Source of the DNA: Alitta virens
Taxonomy: Eukaryota; Annelida; Polychaeta; Phyllodocida; Nereididae
DNA length: 64,000 nucleotides
Reading direction: 5' to 3'
NCBI GenBank assembly: GCA_932294295.1
Contig: OW028579.1
Location: forward strand, 9,112,370 to 9,176,369
Shown: one piece after another, positions 1 to 12,293 of the stretch
Layout: each line of letters begins with the position of its first letter
Numbering within the stretch: the first letter of the stretch is position 1
Position numbers and translations under genes: made by a program
The notes under the pieces: model-generated
Seen by the model: the letters and a program-made list of their open reading frames with translations, nothing else
The model's database searches: none
What the model was told of the DNA's origin: nothing

Positions 1-1501
1 AATGTTGACTGCTTAATGTTGACGGCTTAATGTTGACGGCTTAATGTTTACGGCTTAATGTTGACGGCTTAATGTTGACAGCTTAATGTTGTTGACAGCT
101 TAATGTTGTTGACAGCTTAATGTTGACAGCTTAATGTTGTTGACAGCTTAATGTTGATAGCTTAATGTTGATAGCTTAATGTTGACAGCTTAATGTTGAC
201 AGCTTAATGTTGATAGCTTAATGTTGACAGCTTAATGTTGACAGCCTAATGTTGACAGCTTAATGTTGACAGCTTAATGTTGACTACTTAATGTTGTTGC
301 CAGCTTAATGTTGACAGCTTAATGTTGACAGCTTAATGTTGACAGCTTAATGTTGACGATTTAATGTTGATGGCTCAATGTTGACAGCTTAATGTTGTTG
401 ACAGTTTAATGTTGTTGACAGCTTAATGTTGACAGCTGAATGTTGTTGACAGCTTAATGTTGATAGCTTAATGTTGACGGCTTAATGTTGATAGCTTAAT
501 GTTGACAGCTTAATGTTGACGATTTAATGTTGACGGCTTAATGTTGTTGACAGCTTAATGTTGTTGACAGCTTAATGTTGTTGGCTTTATGTTGTTGGCT
601 TAATGTTGACAGCTTAATGTTGACAGCTTAATGTTGACAGCTTAATGTTGACAGCTTAATGTTGACAGCTTAATGTTATTGACAGCTTAATGTTGTTGAC
701 AGCTTAATGTTGTTGACAGCTTAATGTTGACAGCTTAATGTTGACAGCTTAATGTTGCCAGCTTAATGTTGACAGCTTAATGTTGACAGCTTAATGTTGT
801 CGACAGCTTAATGTTGTTGACAGCTTAATGTTGTTGACAGCTTAAAGTTGACAGCTTAATGTTGACAGCTTAATGTTGACAGCTTAATGTTGACGATTTA
901 ATGTTGACGGCTCAATGTTGATAGCTTAATGTTGTTGACAGCTTAATGTTGTTGACAGCTTAATGTTGACAGCTTAATGTTGTTGACAGCTTAATGTTGA
1001 TAGCTTAATGTTGATAGCTTAATGTTGACAGCTTAATGTTGACAACTTAATGTTGACAGTTTAATGTTGACAGCTTAATGTTGACAGCTTAATGTTGACG
1101 ATTTAATGTTGACGGCTCAATGTTGACAGCTTAATGTTGTTGACAGCTTAATGTTGACAGCTTAATGTTGTTGACAGCTTAATGTTGACAGCTTAATGTC
1201 GACAGCTTAATGTTGACAGTTTAATGTTGACAGTTTAATGTTGACAGCTTAATATTGACAGCTTAATGTTGACAGCTTGATGTTGACAGCTTGATGTTGA
1301 CAGCTTAATGTTGATAGCTTAATGTCGACAGCTTAATGTCGACAGCTTAATGTCGCCAGCTTAATGTTGCCAGCTTAATGTTGACAGCTTAATGTTGATG
1401 GCTTAATGTTGACAGCTTAATGTTGACAGCTTAATGTTGACAGCTTAATGTTGACAGCTTAATGTTGACAGCTTAATGTTGACGATTTAATGTTGACGGC
1501 T
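1..1501 (+). repeat. Partial HOR copy at the left window edge
   Basis: The opening GACTGC unit and GACGGC run match the sequence from 1644 (offset 1,643). The match breaks near 190, where several units (GACAGT, GTCGGC, TTGCC types) present after 1840 are absent. The copy then shows the usual order: GACTAC (282), a long TTGCC unit, GACGAT with GATGGCTC (about 357-374), a long ATTGAC unit (675), a TTGTCGAC unit (797), the AAAG substitution (844), GACAAC (1041), and the GTCGAC, GTCGAC, GTCGCC, GTTGCC series (1324-1380). It ends at marker A (1502). The true left end lies outside the window. Confidence 0.8.
21..76 (+). repeat. GACGGC run, 4 units
   Basis: Two GACGGC units, one TTACGG unit and a further GACGGC, preceded by GACTGC. 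The same arrangement, including the TTACGG change, is found at 1664-1719, so the two runs are copies of each other. Confidence 0.85.
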
Positions 1502-1663
1502 CAATTTTGACAGCTGAATATTGTTGACAGCTTAATGTTGTTGACAGCTTAATGTTGACAGCTTAATATTGTTGACAGCTTAATGTTGTTGACAGCTTAA
1601 TGTTGTTGACAGCTTAATGTTGACAGCTTAATGTTGACAGCTTAATGTTGACTGCTTAATGTT

Positions 1664-1719
1664 GACGGCTTAATGTTGACGGCTTAATGTTTACGGCTTA
1701 ATGTTGACGGCTTAATGTT
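1664..1719 (+). repeat. GACGGC run, 4 units
   Basis: Copy of the run at 21-76 with the same TTACGG unit in third place. It sits between the marker-A module and the long-unit pair that precedes GTCGGC. Confidence 0.85.
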
Positions 1720-2704
1720 GACAGCTTAATGTTGTTGACAGCTTAATGTTGTTGACAGCTTAATGTTGACAGCTTAATGTTGTTGACAGCTTAATGTTGA
1801 TAGCTTAATGTTGATAGCTTAATGTTGACAGCTTAATGTTGACAGCTTAATGTTGACAGTTTAATGTTGACAGCTTAATGTTGACAGCTTAATGTCGGCA
1901 GCTTAATGTTGCCAGCTTAATGTTGACAGCTTAATGTTGATAGCTTAATGTTGACAGCTTAATGTTGACAGCCTAATGTTGACAGCTTAATGTGGACAGC
2001 TTAATGTTGATAGCTTAATGTTGTTGCCAGCTTAATGTTGACAGCTTAATGTTGACAGCTTAATGTTGACAGCTTAATGTTGTTGACAGCTTAATGTTGA
2101 CAGCTTAATGTTGACGATTTAATGTTGACGGCTCAATGTTGACATCTGAATATTGTTGACAATTTAATGTTGACCGCTTAATGTTGACAGCTTAATGTTG
2201 ACAGCTTAATGTCGCCAGCTTAATGTTGCCAGCTTAATGTTGACAGCTTAATGTTGATAGCTTAATGTTGACAGCTTAATGTTGACAGCCTAATGTTGAC
2301 AGCTTAATGTTGACAGCTTAATGTTGACTGCCTAATGTTGTTGCCAGCTTAATGTTAACAGCTTAATGTTTACAGCTTAGTGTTGACAGCTTAATGTTGA
2401 CGATTACATGTTGATGGCTCAATGTTGACAGCTTAATGTTGTTGACAGTTTAATGTTGTTGACAGCTTAATGTTGACAGCTTAATGTTGTTGACAGCTTA
2501 ATGTTGATAGCTTAATGTTGACGGCTTAATGTTGACAGCTTAATGTTGTTGACAGCTTAATGTTGTTGACAGCCTAATGTTGTTGGCTTAATGTTGTTGG
2601 CTTAATGTTGACAGCTTAATGTTGACAGCTTAATGTTGACAGCTTAATGTTGACAGCTTAATGTTGACAGCTTAATGTTGACAGCTTAATGTTGACATCT
2701 TAAT

Positions 2705-3030
2705 GTTATTGACAGCTTAATGTTGTTGACAGCTTAATGTTGTTGACAGCTTAATGTTGACAGCTTAATGTTGACAGCTTAATGTTGCCAGCTTAATGTT
2801 GACAGCTTAATGTTGACAGCTTAATGTTGACAGCTTAATGTTGACAGCTTAATGTTGACAGCTTAATGTTATTGACAGCTTAATGTTGTTGACAACTTAA
2901 TGTTGTTGACAGCTTAATGTTGACAGCTTAATGTTGACAGCTTAATGTTGCCAGCTTAATGTTGACAGCTTAATGTTGACAGCTTAATGTTGTCGACAGC
3001 TTAATGTTGTTGACAGCTTAATGTTGTTGA
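2705..3030 (+). repeat. 163-bp local tandem duplication
   Basis: The long GTTATTGAC unit occurs at 2705 and again at 2868, each followed by two long units, two GACAGC units and a GTTGCC unit. Other HOR copies have this segment once. The second copy differs by a GACAAC in its first long unit. The simplest reading is an in-register unequal exchange of 163 bases. The right end is approximate, because the flanking GACAGC units are identical. Confidence 0.75.
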
Positions 3031-3635
3031 CAGCTTAAAGTTGACAGCTTAATGTTGACAGCTTAATGTTGACAGCTTAATGTTGACGATTTAATGTTGA
3101 CGGCTCAATGTTGATAGCTTAATGTTGTTGACAGCTTAATGTTGTTGACAGCTTAATGTTGATAGCTTAATGTTGACAGCTTAATGTTGACAACTTAATG
3201 TTGACAGTTTAATGTTGACAGCTTAATGTTGACAGCTTAATGTTGACGATTTAATGTTGATGGCTCAATGTTGACAGCTTAATGTTGTTGACAGCTTAAT
3301 GTTGACAGCTTAATGTTGTTGACAGCTTAATGTTGATAGCTTAATGTTGACAGCTTAATGTTGACAGTTTAATGTTGACAGTTTAATGTTGACAGCTTAA
3401 TGTTGACAGCTTAATGTTGACAGCTTGATGTTGACAGCTTGATGTTGACAGCTTAATGTTGATAGCTTAATGTCGACAGCTTAATGTCGACAGCTTAATG
3501 TCGCCAGCTTAATGTTGCCAGCTTAATGTTGACAGCTTAATGTTGATGGCTTAATGTTGACAGCTTAATGTTGACAGCTTAATGTTGACAGCTTAATGTT
3601 GACAGCTTAATGTTGACGATTTAATGTTGACGGCT

Positions 3636-5710
3636 CAATTTTGACAGCTGAATATTGTTGACAGCTTAATGTTGTTGACAGCTTAATGTTGACAGCTTAA
3701 TATTGTTGACAGCTTAATGTTGTTGACAGCTTAATGTTGTTGACAGCTTAATGTTGACAGCTTAATGTTGACAGCTTAATGTTGACAGCTTAATGTTGAT
3801 GGCTTAATGTTGACGGCTTAATGTTGACGGCTTAATGTTGACGGCTTAATGTTGACGGCTTAATGTTGACAGCTTAATGTTGTTGACAGCTTAATGTTGT
3901 TGACAGCTTAATGTTGACAGCTTAATGTTGTTGACAGCTTAATGTTGATAGCTTAATGTTGATAGCTTAATGTTGACAGCTTAATGTTGACAGCTTAATG
4001 TTGACAGTTTAATGTTGACAGCTTAATGTTGACAGCTTAATGTCGGCAGCTTAATGTTGCCAGCTTAATGTTGACAGCTTAATGTTGATAGCTTAATGTT
4101 GACAGCTTAATGTTGACAGCCTAATGTTGACAGCTTAATGTGGACAGCTTAATGTTGATAGCTTAATGTTGTTGCCAGCTTAATGTTGACAGCTTAATGT
4201 TGACAGCTTAATGTTGACAGCTTAATGTTGTTGATAGCTTAATGTTGATAACTTAATGTTGTCAGCTTAATGTTGACAGCTTAATGTTGACGATTTAATG
4301 TTGACGGCTCAATGTTGACATCTGAATATTGTTGACAATTTAATGTTGACCGCTTAATGTTGACAGCTTAATGTTGACAGCTTAATGTCGCCAGCTTAAT
4401 GTTGCCAGCTTAATGTTGACAGCTTAATGTTGATAGCTTAATGTTGACAGCTTAATGTTGACAGCCTAATGTTGACAGCTTAATGTTGACTGCCTAATGT
4501 TGTTGCCAGCTTAATGTTAACAGCTTAATGTTGACAGCTTAATGTTGACAGCTTAATGTTGACGATTTAATGTTGATGGCTCAATGTTGACAGCTTAATG
4601 TTGTTGACAGTTTAATGTTGTTGACAGCTTAATGTTGACAGCTTAATGTTGTTGACAGCTTAATGTTGATAGCTTAATGTTGACGGCTTAATGTTGACAG
4701 CTTAATGTTGTTGACAGCTTAATGTTGTTGACAGCCTAATGTTGTTGGCTTAATGTTGTTGGCTTAATGTTGACAGCTTAATGTTGACAGCTTAATGTTG
4801 ACAGCTTAATGTTGACAGCTTAATGTTGACAGCTTAATGTTATTGACAGCTTAATGTTGTTGACAGCTTAATGTTGTTGACAGCTTAATGTTGACAGCTT
4901 AATGTTGACAGCTTAATGTTGCCAGCTTAATGTTGACAGCTTAATGTTGACAGCTTAATGTTGTCGACAGCTTAATGTTGACAGCTTAATGTTGTCGACA
5001 GCTTAATGTTGTTGACAGCTTAATGTTGTTGACAGCTTAAAGTTGACAGCTTAATGTTGACAGCTTAATGTTGACAGCTTAATGTTGACGATTTAATGTT
5101 GACGGCTCAATGTTGATAGCTTAATGTTGTTGACAGCTTAATGTTGTTGACAGCTTAATGTTGACAGCTTAATGTTGTTGACAGCTTAATGTTGATAGCT
5201 TAATGTTGATAGCTTAATGTTGACAGCTTAATGTTGACAACTTAATGTTGACAGTTTAATGTTGACAGCTTAATGTTGACAGCTTAATGTTGACGATTTA
5301 ATGTTGACGGCTCAATGTTGACAGCTTAATGTTGTTGACAGCTTAATGTTGACAGCTTAATGTTGTTGACAGCTTAATGTTGATAGCTTAATGTCGACAG
5401 CTTAATGTTGACAGTTTAATGTTGACAGTTTAATGTTGACAGCTTAATGTTGACAGCTTAATGTTGACAGCTTAATGTTGACAGCTTGATGATGACAGCT
5501 TGATGTTGACAGCTTAATGTTGATAGCTTAATGTCGACAGCTTAATGTCGACAGCTTAATGTCGCCAGCTTAATGTTGCAAGCTTAATGTTGACAGCTTA
5601 ATGTTGATGGCTTAATGTTGACAGCTTAATGTTGACAGCTTAATGTTGACAGCTTAATGTTGACAGCTTAATGTTGACAGCTTAATGTTGACGATTTAAT
5701 GTTGACGGCT
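3636..5710 (+). repeat. HOR copy bounded by marker A, 2,075 bp
   Basis: Same order as the preceding copy: marker A, a GATGGC/GACGGC run (3798-3867), GTCGGC (C at 4044), GACATCTG (4317), GTCGCC, GACTGCC (near 4493), GATGGCTC, ACAGCC-TTGTTGGC (near 4731), ATTGAC, TTGTCGAC, AAAG, GACAAC, then the first GATGATG unit of the window (5488) and the HindIII-bearing GTTGCAAGC unit (5580). Between GACCGC and GTCGCC (near 4350-4395) it lacks about 170 bases that the related copies near 45.3 and 61.3 kb have there. Confidence 0.85.
3798..3867 (+). repeat. GATGGC/GACGGC run, 5 units
   Basis: One GATGGC followed by four GACGGC units. The GATGGC looks like a GACGGC unit whose CpG has become TpG. Confidence 0.85.
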
Positions 5711-8529
5711 CAATTTTGACAGCTGAATATTGTTGACAGCTTAATGTTCTTGACAGCTTAATGTTGACAGCTTAATATTGCTGACAGCTTAATGTTGTTG
5801 ACAGCTTAATGTTGTTGACAGCTTAATGTTGACAGCTTAATGTTGACAGCTTAATGTTGACAGCTTAATGTTGACAGCTTAATATTGACAGCTTAATGTT
5901 GACAGCTTAATGTTGTTGACAGCTTAATGTTGATAGCTTAATGTTGATAGCTTAATGTTGACAGCTTAATGTTGACAGCTTAATGTCGCCAGCTTAATGT
6001 TGCCAGCTTAATGTTGACAGCTTAATGTTGATAGCTTAATGTTGACAGCTTAATGTTGACAGCCTAATGTTGACAGCTTAATGTTGACAGCTTAATGTTG
6101 ACTGCTTAATGTTGTTGCCAGCTTAATGTTGACAGCTTAATGTTGACAGCTTAATGTTGACAGCTTAATGTTGACGATTTAATGTTGATGGCTCAATGTT
6201 GACAGCTTAATGTTGTTGACAGTTTAATGTTGTTGACAGCTTAATGTTGACAGCTTAATGTTGTTGACAGCTTAATGTTGAAAGCTTAATGTTGACGGCT
6301 TAATGTTGACAGCTTAATGTTGACAGCTTAATGTTGACGATTTAATGTTGACGGCTTAATGTTGACAGCTTTATGTTGTTGACAGCTTAATGTTGTTGAC
6401 AGCTTAATGTTGTTGGCTTAATGTTGTTGGCTTAATGTTGACAGCTTAATGTTGACAGCTTAATGTTGACAGCTTAATGTTGATAGCTTAATGTCGACAG
6501 CTTAATGTCGACAGCTTAATGTCGCCAGCTTAATGTTGCCAGCTTAATGTTGACAGCTTAATGTTGATGGCTTAATGTTGACAGCTTAATGTTGACAGCT
6601 TAATGTTGACAGCTTAATGTTGACAGCTTAATGTTGACAGCTTAATGTTGATAGCTTAATGTTGTCGACAGCTTAATGTTGTTGACAGCTTAAAGTTGAC
6701 AGCTTAATGTTGACGATTTAATGTTGACGGCTCAATGTTGATAGCTTAATGTTGTTGACAGCTTAATGTTGTTGACAGCTTAATGTTGACAGCTTAATGT
6801 TGTTGACAGCTTAATGTTGATAGCTTAATGTTGATAGCTTAATGTTGACAGCTTAATGTTGACAGCTTAATGTTGACAGCTTAATGTTGTTGACAGCTTA
6901 ATGTTGATAGCTTAATGTTGATAGCTTAATGTTGACAGCTTAATGTTGACAGCTTAATGCTGACAGTTTAATGTTGATAGCTTAATGTTGACAGCTTAAT
7001 GTTGACAACTTAATGTTGACAGTTTAATGTTGACAGCTTAATGTTGACAGCTTAATGTTGACGATTTAATGTTGACGGCTCAATGTTGACAGCTTAATGT
7101 TGTTGACAGCTTAATGTTGACAGCTTAATGTTGTTGACAGCTTAATGTTGACAGCTTAATGTTGACGATTTAATGTTGATGGCTCAATGTTGACAGCTTA
7201 ATGTTGTTGACAGTTTAATGTTGTTGACAGCTTAATGTTGACAGCTTAATGTTGTTGACAGCTTAATGTTGATAGCTTAATGTTGACGGCTTAATGTTGA
7301 CAGCTTAATGTTGACAGCTTAATGTTGACGATTTAATGTTGACAGCTTAATGTTGACGATTTAATGTTGATGGCTCAATGTTGACAGCTTAATGTTGTTG
7401 ACAGTTTAATGTTGTTGACAGCTTAATGTTGACAGCTTAATGTTGTTGACAGCTTAATGTTGATAGCTTAATGTTGACGGCTTAATGTTGACAGCTTAAT
7501 GTTGACAGCTTAATGTTGACGATTTAATGTTGACGGCTTAATGTTGACAGCTTAATGTTGTTGACAGCTTAATGTTGTTGACAGCTTAATGTTGTTGGCT
7601 TAATGTTGTTGGCTTAATGTTGACAGCTTAATGTTGACAGCTTAATGTTGACAGCTTAATGTTGACAGCTTAATGTTGACAGCTTAATGTTGACAGCTTA
7701 ATGTTATTGACAGCTTAATGTTGTTGACAGCTTAATGTTGTTGACAGCTTAATGTTGACAGCTTAATGTTGACAGCTTAATGTTGCCAGCTTAATGTTGA
7801 CAGCTTAATGTTGACAGCTTAATGTTGTCGACAGCTAAATGTTGTTGACAGCTTAATGTTGTTGACAGCTTAAAGTTGACAGCTTAATGTTGACAGCTTA
7901 ATGTTGACAGCTTAATGTTGACGATTTAATGTTGACGGCTCAATGTTGATAGCTTAATGTTGTTGACAGCTTAATGTTGTTGACAGCTTAATGTTGACAG
8001 CTTAATGTTGTTGACAGCTTAATGTTGATAGCTTAATGTTGATAGCTTAATGTTGACAGCTTAATGTTGACAACTTAATGTTGACAGTTTAATGTTGACA
8101 GCTTAATGTTGACAGCTTAATGTTGACGATTTAATGTTGACGGCTCAATGTTGACAGCTTAATGTTGTTGACAGCTTAATGTTGACAGCTTAATGTTGTT
8201 GACAGCTTAATGTTGATAGCTTAATGTCGACAGCTTAATGTTGACAGTTTAATGTTGACAGTTTAATGTTGACAGCTTAATGTTGACAGCTTGATGTTGA
8301 CAGCTTGATGTTGACAGCTTAATGTTGATAGCTTAATGTCGACAGCTTAATGTCGACAGCTTAATGTCGCCAGCTTAATGTTGCCAGCTTAATGTTGACA
8401 GCTTAATGTTGATGGCTTAATGTTGACCGCTTAATTTTGACAGCTTAATGTTGACAGCTTAATGTTGACAGCTTAATGTTGACAGCTTAATGTTGACAGC
8501 TTAATGTTGACGATTTAATGTTGACGGCT
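5711..8529 (+). repeat. Expanded HOR copy, 2,819 bp
   Basis: The longest marker-A interval of the left zone. The extra length comes from internal duplications: an additional GATAGC, GTCGAC, GTCGAC, GTCGCC, GTTGCC, GATGGC module at about 6475-6570, a repeated long-GATAGC-GATAGC stretch near 6800-6960, and a 191-base duplication near 7164. A GAAAGC unit at 6281 creates a HindIII site. There is no GTCGGC/GACATCTG module in this copy; GTCGCC takes its place near 5990. Confidence 0.8.
7164..7545 (+). repeat. 191-bp local tandem duplication
   Basis: GACGAT followed by GATGGCTC occurs at 7164 and again at 7355, each followed by GACAGC, a long ACAGT unit, a long unit, GACAGC, a long unit, GATAGC, GACGGC and GACAGC units. 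A leftover GACGAT-GACAGC pair (7327-7354) marks the joint. Other copies have this module once, so this is a local in-register duplication. The right end is approximate. Confidence 0.75.
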
Positions 8530-9486
8530 CAATTTTGACAGCTGAATATTGTTGACAGCTTAATGTTGTTGACAGCTTAATGTTGACAGCTTAATATTGT
8601 TGACAGCTTAATGTTGTTGACAGCTTAATGTTGTTGACAGCTTAATGTTGACAGCTTAATGTTGACAGCTTAATGTTGACAGCTTAATGTTGACGGCTTA
8701 ATGTTGACGGCTTAATGTTGACGGCTTAATGTTGACGGCTTAATGTTGACGGCTTAATGTTGACGGCTTAATGTTGACGGCTTAATGTTGACAGCTTAAT
8801 GTTGACTGCTTAATGTTGTTGCCACCTTAATGTTGACAGCTTAATGTTGACAGCTTAATGTTGACAGCTTAATGTTGACGATTTAATGTTGATGGCTCAA
8901 TGTTGACAGCTTAATGTTGTTGACAGCTTAATGTTGTTGACAGCTTAATGTTGACAGCTTAATGTTGTTGACAGCTTAATGTTGATAGCTTAATGTTGAT
9001 AGCTTAATGTTGACAGCTTGATGTTGACAACTTAATGTTGACAGTTTAATGTTGACAGCTTAATGTTGACAGCTTAATGTTGACGATTTAATGTTGACGG
9101 CTCAATGTTGACAGCTTAATGTTGTTGACAGCTTAATGTTGACAGCTTAATGTTGTTGACAGCTTAATGTTGATAGCTTAATGTCGACAGTTTAATGTTG
9201 ACAGTTTAATGTTGACAGCTTAATGTTGACAGCTTAATGTTGACAGCTTGATGTTGACAGCTTGATGTTGACAGCTTAATGTTGATAGCTTAATGTCGAC
9301 AGCTTAATGTCGACAGCTTAATGTCGCCAGCTTAATGTTGCCAGCTTAATGTTGACAGCTTAATGTTGATGGCTTAATGTTGACAGCTTAATGTTGACAG
9401 CTTAATGTTGACAGCTTAATGTTGACAGCTTAATGTTGACAGCTTAATGTTGACAGCTTAATGTTGACGATTTAATGTTGACGGCT
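8530..9486 (+). repeat. Short HOR copy, 957 bp
   Basis: Marker A is followed by a seven-unit GACGGC run, GACTGC, a long GCCACC variant of the TTGCC unit, GACGAT-GATGGCTC, then directly by GATAGC, GATAGC, a TTGATG-flanked unit, GACAAC, GACAGT and the GTCGAC series. The GACGGC/TTGTTGGC/ATTGAC/AAAG half of the usual HOR is missing. A very similar short copy starts at 11393, so the shortened form was copied as such. Confidence 0.85.
8692..8789 (+). repeat. GACGGC run, 7 units
   Basis: Seven identical consecutive GACGGC units in the first short HOR copy, followed by GACAGC and GACTGC. All seven CpGs are intact, which suggests recent expansion. Confidence 0.9.
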
Positions 9487-11392
9487 CAATTTTGACAGCT
9501 GAATATTGTTGACAGCTTAATGTTGTTGACAGCTTAATGTTGACAGCTTAATATTGTTGACAGCTTAATGTTGTTGACAGCTTAATGTTGTTGACAGCTT
9601 AATGTTGACAGCTTAATGTTGACAGCTTAATGTTGACAGCTTAATGTTGACAGCTTAATGTTGACAGCTTAATGTTGACAGCTTAATGTTGTTGACAGCT
9701 TAATGTTGATAGCTTAATGTTGATAGCTTAATGTTGACAGCTTAATGTTGACAGCTTAATGTTGACAGTTTAATGTTGACAGCTTAATGTTGACAGCTTA
9801 ATGTCGCCAGCTTAATGTTGACAGCTTAATGTTGACAGCTTAATGTTGACAGTTTAATGTTGACAGCTTAATGTTGACAGCTTAATGTCGCCAGCTTAAT
9901 GTTGCCAGCTTAATGTTGACAGCTTAATGTTGATAGCTTAATGTTGACAGCTTAATGTTGACAGCTTGATGTTGACAGCTTAATGTTGACAGCTTAATGT
10001 CGACTGCTTAATGTTGTTGCCAGCTTAATGTTGACAGCTTAATGTTGACAGCTTAATGTTGACAGCTTAATGTTGACGATTTAATGTTGATGGCTCAATG
10101 TTGACAGCTTAATGTTGTTGACAGTTTAATGTTGTTGACAGCTTAATGTTGACAGCTTAATGTTGTTGACAGCTTAATGTTGATAGCTTAATGTTGACAG
10201 CTTAATGTTGACAGCTTAATGTTGACAGCTTAATGTTGACGATTTAATGTTGACGGCTTAATGTTGACAGCTTAATGTTGTTGACAGCTTAATGTTGTTG
10301 ACAGCTTAATGTTGTTGGCTTAATGTTGTTGGCTTAATGTTGACAGCTTAATGTTGACAGCTTAATGTTGACAGCTTAATGTTGACAGCTTAATGTTGAC
10401 AGCTTAATGTTGACAGCTTAATGTTGACAGCTTAATGTTATTGTCAGCTTAATGTTGTTGACAGCTTAATGTTGTTGACAGCTTAATGTTGACAGCTTAA
10501 TGTTGACAGCTTAATGTTGCCAGCTTAATGTTGACAGCTTAATGTTGACAGCTTAATGTTGTCGACAGCTTAATGTTGTTGACAGCTTAATGTTGTTGAC
10601 AGCTTAAAGTTGACAGCTTAATGTTGACAGCTTAATGTTGACAGCTTAATGTTGACGATTTAATGTTGACGGCTCAATGTTGATAGCTTAATGTTGTTGA
10701 CAGCTTAATGTTGTTGACAGCTTAATGTTGACAGCTTAATGTTGTTGACAGCTTAATGTTGATAGCTTAATGTTGATAGCTTAATGTTGACAGCTTAATG
10801 TTGACAACTTAATGTTGACAGTTTAATGTTGACAGCTTAATGTTGACAGCTTAATGTTGTTGACAGCTTAATGTTGATAGCTTAATGTTGATAGCTTAAT
10901 GTTGACAGCTTAATGTTGACAACTTAATGTTGACAGTTTAATGTTGACAGCTTAATGTTGACAGCTTAATGTTGATGATTTAATGTTGACGGCTCAATGT
11001 TGACAGCTTAATGTTGTTGACAGCTTAATGTTGACAGCTTAATGTTGTTGACAGCTTAATGTTGATAGCTTAATGTCGACAGCTTAATGTTGACAGTTTA
11101 ATGTTGACAGTTTAATGTTGACAGCTTAATGTTGACAGCTTGATGTTGACAGCTTGATGTTGACAGCTTAATGTTGATAGCTTAATGTCGACAGCTTAAT
11201 GTCGACAGCTTAATGTCGCCAGCTTAATGTTGCCAGCTTAATGTTGACAGCTTAATCTTGATGGCTTAATGTTGACAGCTTAATGTTGACAGCTTAATGT
11301 TGACAGCTTAATGTTGACAGCTTAATGTTGACAGCTTAATGTTGACAGCTTAATGTTGACAGCTTAATGTTGACGATTTAATGTTGACGGCT
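9487..11392 (+). repeat. Full-length HOR copy, 1,906 bp
   Basis: A good reference for the complete left-zone order: marker A, long units, five or more GACAGC, GATAGC pair, GACAGT, GTCGCC, GTTGCC, GATAGC, GTCGACTGC, long TTGCC, GACGAT-GATGGCTC, long ACAGT, GACGGC, two TTGTTGGC, a GACAGC run, ATTGTC (a substitution of ATTGAC), GTTGCC, TTGTCGAC, AAAG, GACGAT-GACGGCTC, GATAGC, GACAAC, GACAGT, GTCGAC series, and a CTTGATGGC variant near 11256. It also holds a 115-base duplication near 10.8 kb. Confidence 0.85.
10803..11032 (+). repeat. 115-bp local tandem duplication
   Basis: GACAAC occurs at 10803 and again at 10918. The intervening units, GACAGT, GACAGC, GACAGC, one long unit, GATAGC, GATAGC and GACAGC, add up to 115 bases (one 17-mer and seven 14-mers) and repeat a stretch found once in other copies. 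Exact ends cannot be fixed, because flanking units are the same. Confidence 0.7.
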
Positions 11393-12293
11393 CAATTTTG
11401 ACAGCTGAATATTGTTGACAGCTTAATGTTGTTGACAGCTTAATGTTGACAGCTTAATATTGTTGACAGCTTAATGTTGTTGACAGCTTAATGTTGTTGA
11501 CAGCTTAATGTTGACAGCTTAATGTTGACGGCTTAATGTTGACGGCTTAATGTTGACGGCTTAATGTTGACGGCTTAATGTTGACGGCTTAATGTTGACG
11601 GATTAATGTTGACGGCTTAATGTTGATGGCTTAATGTTGACGGCTTAATGTTGACAGCTTAATGTTGACTGCTTAATGTTGTTGCCAGCTTAATGTTGAC
11701 AGCTTAATGTTGACAGCTTAATGTTGATGATTTAATGTTGATGGCTCAATGTTGACAGCTTAATGTTGTTGACAGCTTAATGTTGTTGACAGCTTAATGT
11801 TGACAGCTTAATGTTGTTGACAGCTTAATGTTGATAGCTTAATGTTGATAGCTTAATGTTGACAGCTTAATGTTGACAACTTAATGTTGACAGTTTAATG
11901 TTGACAGCTTAATGTTGACAGCTTAATGTTGACGATTTAATGTTGACGGCTCAATGTTGACAGCTTAATGTTGTTGACAGCTTAATGTTGACAGCTTAAT
12001 GTTGTTGACAGTTTAATGTTGACAGCTTAATGTTGACAGCTTAATGTTGACAGCTTGATGTTGACAGCTTGATGTTGACAGCTTAATGTTGATAGCTTAA
12101 TGTCGACAGCTTAATGTCGACAGCTTAATGTCGCCAGCTTAATGTTGCCAGCTTAATGTTGACAGCTTAATGTTGATGGCTTAATGTTGACAGCTTAATG
12201 TTGACAGCTTAATGTTGACAGCTTAATGTTGACAGCTTAATGTTGACAGCTTAATGTTGACAGCTTAATGTTGACGATTTAATGTTGACGGCT
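11393..12293 (+). repeat. Short HOR copy, 901 bp
   Basis: The same truncated arrangement as 8530-9486: marker A, a GACGGC run (here nine units), GACTGC, long TTGCC, GATGAT-GATGGCTC, then straight to the GATAGC pair, GACAAC, GACAGT and the GTCGAC series. With the full-length copies at 9487 and 12294 it gives a short-long-short-long alternation, that is, a two-part super-repeat of 2,863 then 2,524 bases. Confidence 0.85.
11527..11652 (+). repeat. GACGGC run, 9 units
   Basis: The longest run: nine units, of which the sixth is GACGGA and the eighth GATGGC. It lies in the second short HOR copy at the same place as the seven-unit run at 8692. Confidence 0.9.

Larger units (their letters stand above)
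1502..3635 (+). repeat. HOR copy bounded by marker A, 2,134 bp
   Basis: Begins with the rare CAATTTTGACAGCTG unit and the AATATTGTTGAC long unit. It then carries a GACGGC run with one TTACGG unit (1664-1719), GTCGGC (C at 1896), GACATCTG (2141), GTCGCC and GTTGCC, GACTGCC (near 2327), GATGGCTC, the long ACAGCC unit before TTGTTGGC (near 2571), and a doubled ATTGAC segment. The private pair GACTGCC plus ACAGCC-TTGTTGGC links it to copies near 4.5, 45.6, 48.1 and 61.6 kb rather than to its neighbours at 6-17 kb. Confidence 0.85.
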